A DNA stretch of 5,933 bases from an uncultured Cocleimonas sp. (GTDB taxonomy: Bacteria > Pseudomonadota > Gammaproteobacteria > Thiotrichales > Thiotrichaceae): the NCBI GenBank assembly GCA_937974135.1, contig CALJIH010000305.1:1-5933 (forward strand), read 5' to 3'. A program made the position numbers and the translations under genes. Shown here piece after piece: positions 1 through 4,194 of the stretch. The notes below the pieces were generated by a model that saw only the letters and a program-made list of their open reading frames with translations, was not told the DNA's origin and did no database searches. The stretch's first letter is position 1. Each line of letters opens with the position of its first letter.

Positions 1-791
1 ATATTAAAACCTATTCTATCTCTTAGGTTTTTAGCATATCTTTGCAAATGGAATTTTGGATTATTTCTAATACGCGCCTGAATTCGGACAAACCAATCAT
101 CACCCTTTTCGTTTAAGTTTCCATCTTCAGAAAAATCACTAGCAATTTCATCAATAATAGTTTGAGTATTAATAGAATATTCTGAAGCGGTTTCCATCAA
201 GGCACCTGACAGCAATAACAACATCGCATTTTCTTCATCAAACACACTGCTGTTACTTGTCAAATCTAGTGAATTAGGATTTTCTATGCCAAAAATGGCA
301 ACTAATTCATCTTCAGATTGATTTAAAGATTCTTCAAAGGATTTGCCAGTAGCCACTAATGAATCGGTTCTTTGGCTAATCCAATGAGTTAAAACATTAA
401 TAGCATTGTTATTAGGATTATCCGTGACTGATGAAAGCGATATATTACTTGATAAAACAGATCCATCGCTCTCATCGAAAACTGTTCCCAAAGCAGCCAT
501 TCGATAATAACTAGATAGCTCAGAATCAGGCAAGTCAAAAGAGAACTTACCGCTTTTATCTTCTATGGTTGTCTTGATCGGCTCAGATACAATATTACCA
601 TTTGAATCCAAAGCAGTAATGACAACTTCAGAGTCAACTGAGAAAGGACCTTTTTGGGCAACACCAGTAATTATTGAAACTTGGGAGACTTCTTCGTTAT
701 TAGATCCTCCACCACAAGACACGAGCAGCATCAAAAATACGTAAATAAGCAAAAACTTACTTAGCTTTATATTTAAGCTCTTCCCTAGCAT
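1..791 (-). CDS. Surface lipoprotein with KGPF-type beta domain, 3' end cut by window edge
   Basis: Reading the minus strand from the ATG at 791 gives an open frame of 263 codons that runs off the left edge, so the C-terminus is missing. Residues 12-25 are a hydrophobic signal segment after lysines at 4, 9 and 12, ending in a lipobox Leu-Val-Ser-Cys with Cys26 as the lipidated residue, followed by GGGS. Export by Sec and lipidation by Lgt/LspA follow from that motif. Residues about 40-88 contain a GVAQKGPF stretch and a TTIEDKSGKFSFDL stretch, the pattern of small beta-sandwich (carboxypeptidase-regulatory-like) repeats found at the start of many bacterial surface lipoproteins. The rest is acidic and probably helical, with no motif I recognise. 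The ATG is firm: an in-frame stop lies seven codons upstream with no start codon between, and AAAGG sits six bases before it. It is divergent from the cyclase gene. A role in surface binding or envelope structure is only an inference. Confidence 0.85.
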   Translation of the reverse strand, partial: MLGKSLNIKLSKFLLIYVFLMLLVSCGGGSNNEEVSQVSIITGVAQKGPFSVDSEVVITALDSNGNIVSEPIKTTIEDKSGKFSFDLPDSELSSYYRMAALGTVFDESDGSVLSSNISLSSVTDNPNNNAINVLTHWISQRTDSLVATGKSFEESLNQSEDELVAIFGIENPNSLDLTSNSSVFDEENAMLLLLSGALMETASEYSINTQTIIDEIASDFSEDGNLNEKGDDWFVRIQARIRNNPKFHLQRYAKNLRDRIGFN

Positions 792-797
792 AAAATA

Positions 798-802
798 CCT
801 TT
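798..802 (-). promoter_or_regulatory. Ribosome binding site of the minus-strand lipoprotein
   Basis: On the minus strand AAAGG lies six bases before the ATG at 791. The spacing is normal and it fixes this ATG as the start. Confidence 0.7.
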
Positions 803-832
803 CACAGTGTTATCTTAACTCTTCTCAGAATA

Positions 833-860
833 ACTATAGTAAATAAGTCATAATTTACAA
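833..860 (-). promoter_or_regulatory. Probable sigma-70 promoter of the minus-strand lipoprotein
   Basis: On the minus strand TTGTAA (855-860, four of six matches to TTGACA) is followed after 16 bases by TATAGT (833-838, five of six matches to TATAAT). The -10 box is about 42 bases before the ATG, which would give a short leader of roughly 35 bases. The region is very AT-rich, so a chance match is possible, but spacing and position are both right. Confidence 0.5.
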
Positions 861-866
861 CTATAC

Positions 867-896
867 TTAAGTACCATAGTGATGGCAGGTACCTAA
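867..896. repeat. Imperfect inverted repeat in the divergent intergenic region
   Basis: The arms TTAAGTACC (867-875) and GGTACCTAA (888-896) are complementary at eight of nine positions around a 12-base spacer. A competing smaller stem, CCAT (874-877) with ATGG (882-885), lies inside it. It sits just upstream of the predicted minus-strand promoter and between two divergent genes, a usual place for a dimeric regulator's operator. No known regulator's consensus is recognised. Confidence 0.45.
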
Positions 897-917
897 CATA
901 TACTTATTCGGTTACTC

Positions 918-935
918 TGAGTCCAAATTTGAGTC
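918..935. repeat. TGAGTC direct repeat upstream of the cyclase
   Basis: TGAGTC occurs at 918-923 and again at 930-935, 12 bases from start to start, close to one helical turn. The first copy is also the right half of ACTC-T-GAGT (914-922). A weak -10-like TAGAAT (936-941) follows directly, with no good -35 box, so this could be an activator-dependent promoter of the cyclase. This is suggestive only; two copies of a six-base word can arise by chance. Confidence 0.25.
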
Positions 936-999
936 TAGAATAATTAGTGAAATAAAAATGTTAATATTTCGCAAAATAATCAATTTAATCAAATACAGT

Positions 1000-1004
1000 T
1001 AAGG
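1000..1004 (+). promoter_or_regulatory. Shine-Dalgarno site that points to a rare upstream start for the cyclase
   Basis: TAAGG matches the 5' half of the anti-Shine-Dalgarno complement. Its nearest in-frame codons for the cyclase are CTG at 1014 (nine bases after the site) and ATT at 1017 (twelve bases). The standard starts TTG 1074 and ATG 1077 are about 70 bases away and have no purine-rich site of their own. The site therefore supports initiation near 1014-1017. Confidence 0.5.
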
Positions 1005-1073
1005 TAAATTTTTCTGATTAGTAAACATATTCGATCGTTACTACCCATTATCATTAGTATTGCCCTAACAATA

Positions 1074-3221
1074 TTGATGGGGCTCCTTTATATTAGTAAG
1101 AGTCCAACGAGTATAGAAATATTACAACGCTTAGAAGCGATACCTTATGATATTCGGCTCAAACTCAGCACACCTCAAGTTCAAAATAATATACCGCCAA
1201 TCGTTATCATCGATATTGATGAAAATAGTCTGAAGCAACAAGGAAGATGGCCTTGGAGCAGGAAAAAACTGTCAACATTAATAGAGCAATTACATAAAAA
1301 TACTCCAGCCGTTATTGCTCTAGATATCGTTTTATCTGAAGAAGAAACAAATCCCATCACAAAACTCAATAATGAATTAACCAATATCAATAAATCCATT
1401 CCACCCTGGCTGATTGATCTCAAAGATGATTTGGATGCAGATGCTCTTTTCAGTAAAACAATCAAAGACAAAGAAGTAGTATTAGGTTACCCGTTTCATA
1501 AAAATCTAACGACTCGTTCTGGTGAACTGCCTAAAACTTCATTTGCTAATGATATCTCTGATATTGAAACTATCACTGCAATTACTATGAAGGGATATAC
1601 ATCAAACTTAAAAGCCTTTACGGACAATGTAGCAGGAAGCGGATTTTTTAGTATCAGTCCAGATCGCGACGGCAATGTAAGACGTGCGCCTATTATTGCA
1701 ATCTACAACAATCAAGTGTATCCCTCTTTGGCTTTAGAAGCAGCACGACTTTACCTATTAGAAGATGAGATAAAACTACATACTGAAAAAATAGGACAAG
1801 TAAAAACCGTCACCCATGTCAACCTTGGAAAGAAAGAAATACCTACAGATGCTCAAGGTCAAATATTAATACCGTATCTTGGAACACAAGGTCACTTTGA
1901 CTATATATCTGCTAATGAAATTCTTACAGCTACTAAATCTTTTGAAGAATTAGAAAATGCCATTGTTTTTATCGGAACTTCAGCGCAAGGTCTTACTGAC
2001 TTAAGACCAACACCCTTACAGGCCAGTTTTCCTGGGGTAGAGATACAAGCCAATATTTTACATGGAATACTGAACCCAGAAATAATAGCCTATTCACCCG
2101 ATTGGACCGAAGGTGCAACGATTACATGGTTAGCGGTCTTATGCTTAATCATGATATTTCTTTACCCTTTGCTTCAACCCCTACAATTAGTACTCTCTGG
2201 AATGACACTTCTTGTACTTTCTTTTGCACTTAACTATTGGCTTTGGTTATCTCATCAAATTAATCTGCCAGTGATACTTTCATTGTTATTAGTCATGGCT
2301 ATATCGAGTGTATTTGTGATTTATGATTTATTCGTTGAATCAAAAGGTCGCGCGAAAATCCAAAACATGTTTGGTCAATATGTACCTAAAGAACACATCA
2401 CTAAATTAATTGATAACCCAAAACAAATCTCAGTGAATGGTGAAAAACGTGAAATGACCGTTCTATTTTCTGACTTAAGAAACTTCACTGAGCTATCTGA
2501 ACCCTTAACTACTCAGCAGTTAAAAACATTTTTAAACCAATACTTAACACCAATTACTAAAATAATTTTTAGCCAACAAGGCACAATCGATAAATACGTC
2601 GGTGATATGGTGATGGCTTTCTGGGGAGCCCCGATTGAGGATAAAAAACATGCCCAGCATGCTGTTCAATCTGCCTTACAAATGCAAAGTATGATTAATC
2701 AAATGCAACCCGATTTTCAACAGCTAGGCTTGAATCAAATCGAAGCCGGAATAGGCATACATACAGGTGAGATGAATGTTGGCGATATGGGGTCTGACTA
2801 TCGACGTGCTTATACAGTGTTAGGTGATGCCGTAAATTTAGGATCAAGATTAGAAAGCTTGACTAAATACTATGATGTGAAAATTCTTGTTAGTGAAGAT
2901 ACTAAATTACAATGCCCTGAAATAGTCTTTCGTTATATCGATAATGTGCGGGTTAAAGGAAAAAATAATTCAATAAAGATTTTTGAACCCATAACCTTAA
3001 TTAACAGCATAAGCGATACTCAAAAGGATCGGTTAGATCGTCATGAAGAATCTTTAACAGCGTATCTTGATGGCGATTGGAACATGGCTTCTGACCTGCT
3101 TGAACAACAATATAAAAAGACAAAACAAAAGATTTATAAACTGTACTTAGAAAGAATCAATCAGTTTAATGGAGTACCACCAAAACAGTGGGATTCTATT
3201 TACACACATAAGAATAAATAA
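1074..3221 (+). CDS. CHASE2-domain membrane adenylate cyclase, class III
   Basis: This is predicted to convert ATP to cAMP in the cytoplasm under control of an extracytoplasmic sensor. Numbering is from TTG 1074. Residues about 24-340 match CHASE2, with IVIIDIDENSL, GRWPWSR (57-63), GSGFFSISPDRDGNVRRAP and the IVFIGTSAQG...FPGVEIQANIL stretch. Three membrane helices follow at about 350-367, 370-392 and 398-420. The catalytic domain runs from about 430 to 635: metal-binding Asp467 (FSDLRNFT) and Asp511 (DKYVGD), adenine-specifying Lys507 and Thr581 (YTVLGD), transition-state Asn588 and Arg592 (VNLGSRLE), and VKGK at 627-630. Thr in place of Asp is the class IIIb signature. A helical tail of about 75 residues ends the protein. 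The conventional start is given here, but it cuts the N-terminal helix: the frame stays open to the TAA at 1005 and encodes SLLPIIISIALTI just upstream, so translation probably begins at CTG 1014 or ATT 1017 (735 or 734 residues). The Popeye-like gene follows 67 bases downstream. The function call is strong; the ligand is unknown. Confidence 0.93.
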   Translation: MMGLLYISKSPTSIEILQRLEAIPYDIRLKLSTPQVQNNIPPIVIIDIDENSLKQQGRWPWSRKKLSTLIEQLHKNTPAVIALDIVLSEEETNPITKLNNELTNINKSIPPWLIDLKDDLDADALFSKTIKDKEVVLGYPFHKNLTTRSGELPKTSFANDISDIETITAITMKGYTSNLKAFTDNVAGSGFFSISPDRDGNVRRAPIIAIYNNQVYPSLALEAARLYLLEDEIKLHTEKIGQVKTVTHVNLGKKEIPTDAQGQILIPYLGTQGHFDYISANEILTATKSFEELENAIVFIGTSAQGLTDLRPTPLQASFPGVEIQANILHGILNPEIIAYSPDWTEGATITWLAVLCLIMIFLYPLLQPLQLVLSGMTLLVLSFALNYWLWLSHQINLPVILSLLLVMAISSVFVIYDLFVESKGRAKIQNMFGQYVPKEHITKLIDNPKQISVNGEKREMTVLFSDLRNFTELSEPLTTQQLKTFLNQYLTPITKIIFSQQGTIDKYVGDMVMAFWGAPIEDKKHAQHAVQSALQMQSMINQMQPDFQQLGLNQIEAGIGIHTGEMNVGDMGSDYRRAYTVLGDAVNLGSRLESLTKYYDVKILVSEDTKLQCPEIVFRYIDNVRVKGKNNSIKIFEPITLINSISDTQKDRLDRHEESLTAYLDGDWNMASDLLEQQYKKTKQKIYKLYLERINQFNGVPPKQWDSIYTHKNK

Positions 3222-3254
3222 ATCACATTAATCTGCATTTAAACTAAACTATTT

Positions 3255-3273
3255 ATAAATAAAAAATATTTAT
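3255..3273 (+). repeat. AT-only hairpin before the Popeye-like gene
   Basis: ATAAATA (3255-3261) and TATTTAT (3267-3273) form a perfect seven-pair stem around five A residues. It ends three bases before the Shine-Dalgarno GGAG (3277-3280). It lacks G-C pairs, so it is not a convincing terminator. It could be a thermolabile structure affecting ribosome access, or simply a by-product of base composition. Confidence 0.3.
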
Positions 3274-3276
3274 TTT

Positions 3277-3280
3277 GGAG
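3277..3280 (+). promoter_or_regulatory. Ribosome binding site supporting a GTG start
   Basis: GGAG lies eight bases before the GTG at 3289. This good site is the reason for choosing GTG as the start of the Popeye-like protein. Confidence 0.75.
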
Positions 3281-3288
3281 TAGTTCTA

Positions 3289-4008
3289 GTGACAGAAATA
3301 TTAGAAACGATTAGATCAAGTTTTTCTTGGGATGTAGGCTTAGTTATACATTTAGCTACTTTGGGATATGTGCTTGGTTTTCTCTTTAAGAATCAACTCA
3401 TTCTTAGATTTATTGTTTTTATATCAACATCGTTTTATATCATTTATTACTATTTCTACCCTGAAACACCTTTATGGGGAGCAATTTTTGGTAGTTGTTT
3501 AATTATGTTCTCTAATCTTATTGGTACATCATCATTATTATATGACCAACTACCTTTTAGCATTGATGATGATTACAAGCCTATTTTTAAAAGCCTGAAA
3601 GGAATTGCACCAGGTGAGTTTAGACGTTTAATCAAAAGTGCAAACAGAGGTGAAGCAAAAGAAGAAATTATCTTAACCGAAGAACTCAAAAGTCCTACGC
3701 ATTTATATTATCTTTTAAATGGAGAGGCTAATGCCGATAAAAGTGGGCAACACTTCACAATCCCATCAGGTAGATTTGTTGGCGAAATCAGTTTTATTCT
3801 TAAAGGTAATAAAGCAACAGCCACCGTTAAACTCCAAAAAGGTGCAAAATTTTTATCTTGGGAAAAGAACGAGCTAGAAAAATTATTATTAAAAGAACCC
3901 AATTTACAACAAGCATTTGAAGCAATGATAGCTCGAGATATGGCAAGTAAATTATCAACATCGCAGTCTCAAATAAATGTAAATACACCAATGTCTTCGA
4001 TGGCTTAA
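3289..4008 (+). CDS. Popeye-like membrane protein with cyclic-nucleotide-binding domain
   Basis: This 239-residue protein probably senses cAMP at the cytoplasmic face of the membrane. Three hydrophobic helices lie at about 15-33, 38-57 and 61-84, followed by a cNMP-binding-like beta barrel from about 96 to 222. The order (short N-terminus, three helices, cytoplasmic cNMP domain) is that of animal POPDC proteins. Local resemblance supports it: YKPIFKSLKGIAPGEFRRL (96-114) recalls the start of the Popeye domain, and AKFLSWEKNELEKLLLKEP (186-204) with ARDMASKL (215-222) recalls its end, including the FL-W and KD-x-x-KL patterns. The phosphate-binding cassette reads FVGEISFILKGNKATATV (163-180). 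It has the Gly165-Glu166 pair of ordinary cNMP domains rather than the animal DSPE motif, and Lys175 where the usual Arg would be. There is no DNA-binding domain, so it is not a CRP-type regulator. It starts at GTG with a good ribosome site and is probably cotranscribed with the cyclase. The domain match was made by eye; cAMP binding is inferred. Confidence 0.78.
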   Translation: MTEILETIRSSFSWDVGLVIHLATLGYVLGFLFKNQLILRFIVFISTSFYIIYYYFYPETPLWGAIFGSCLIMFSNLIGTSSLLYDQLPFSIDDDYKPIFKSLKGIAPGEFRRLIKSANRGEAKEEIILTEELKSPTHLYYLLNGEANADKSGQHFTIPSGRFVGEISFILKGNKATATVKLQKGAKFLSWEKNELEKLLLKEPNLQQAFEAMIARDMASKLSTSQSQINVNTPMSSMA

Positions 4009-4117
4009 TTAACAATTAAAAAAGACACCCCCCCACTTTTGCGCGGTTTTGACATACCTTACCGTTACAGCCCCGTTGAACTTAATGTCTTAGCTGAGTT
4101 CTGATTGGTTTAATTAA
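4005..4117. other. Non-coding segment bracketed by TTAATTAA, possible small element
   Basis: TTAATTAA occurs at 4005-4012, overlapping the stop codon of the Popeye-like gene, and at 4110-4117. The flanking bases extend the match as an imperfect inverted repeat: the left end reads TTAATTAACAATTA and the reverse complement of the right end reads TTAATTAAACCAATCA. The interior is locally richer in G and C than the flanks, with seven C in a row (4028-4034) and GCGCGG (4041-4046). A short pair GAACT (4078-4082) with AGTTC (4097-4101) lies inside. No coding frame or clear terminator is seen. A small inserted element or degraded repeat is possible; an untranslated leader of the next gene is the plain alternative. 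Confidence 0.25.
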
Positions 4118-4121
4118 GTCC

Positions 4122-4143
4122 TAGAAAACTTGATAATTTTCTA
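4122..4143 (+). repeat. Inverted repeat upstream of the second lipoprotein
   Basis: TAGAAAA (4122-4128) and TTTTCTA (4137-4143) form a perfect seven-pair stem with an eight-base loop, 51 bases before the ATG at 4195. A -10-like TAATAT (4160-4165) follows. The T run is inside the stem rather than after it, so this is not a standard intrinsic terminator. An operator is the likelier role if it has one. Confidence 0.35.
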
Positions 4144-4194
4144 TTAAGAACAGTTGCTGTAATATTGTCGAATAATCATTCCTTGGGTAGTTAA

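Noticed and set aside
802..806. TCACA as half of a CRP site near the lipoprotein promoter
   Set aside because: The matching TGTGA half is absent at the required six-base spacing, and the same is true of TCACA at 3223-3227.
958..1002. A 14-codon frame (MLIFRKIINLIKYS) ending next to the cyclase ribosome site
   Set aside because: A leader peptide coupling translation into the cyclase is conceivable because its stop overlaps TAAGG, but it has no good ribosome site and such short frames are frequent in AT-rich DNA.
1181..1471. Minus-strand open frame of 96 codons inside the cyclase gene
   Set aside because: It lies fully antisense to the conserved CHASE2 coding region, with no recognisable protein features; it is a shadow of the real frame.
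3708..4015. Two short minus-strand open frames of 64 and 62 codons over the end of the Popeye-like gene
   Set aside because: Both are antisense to a well-supported coding region and overlap each other; no domain or ribosome site supports them.
4018..4040. AAAAG/CTTTT pair around the C run as a terminator of the cyclase operon
   Set aside because: The stem would have only five pairs, four of them A-T, with an 11-base loop and no T tract after it.
4049..4054. Perfect TTGACA as a -35 box for the second lipoprotein
   Set aside because: At 16-18 bases downstream there is only C-rich sequence with no -10 box, so the hexamer alone is not a promoter.
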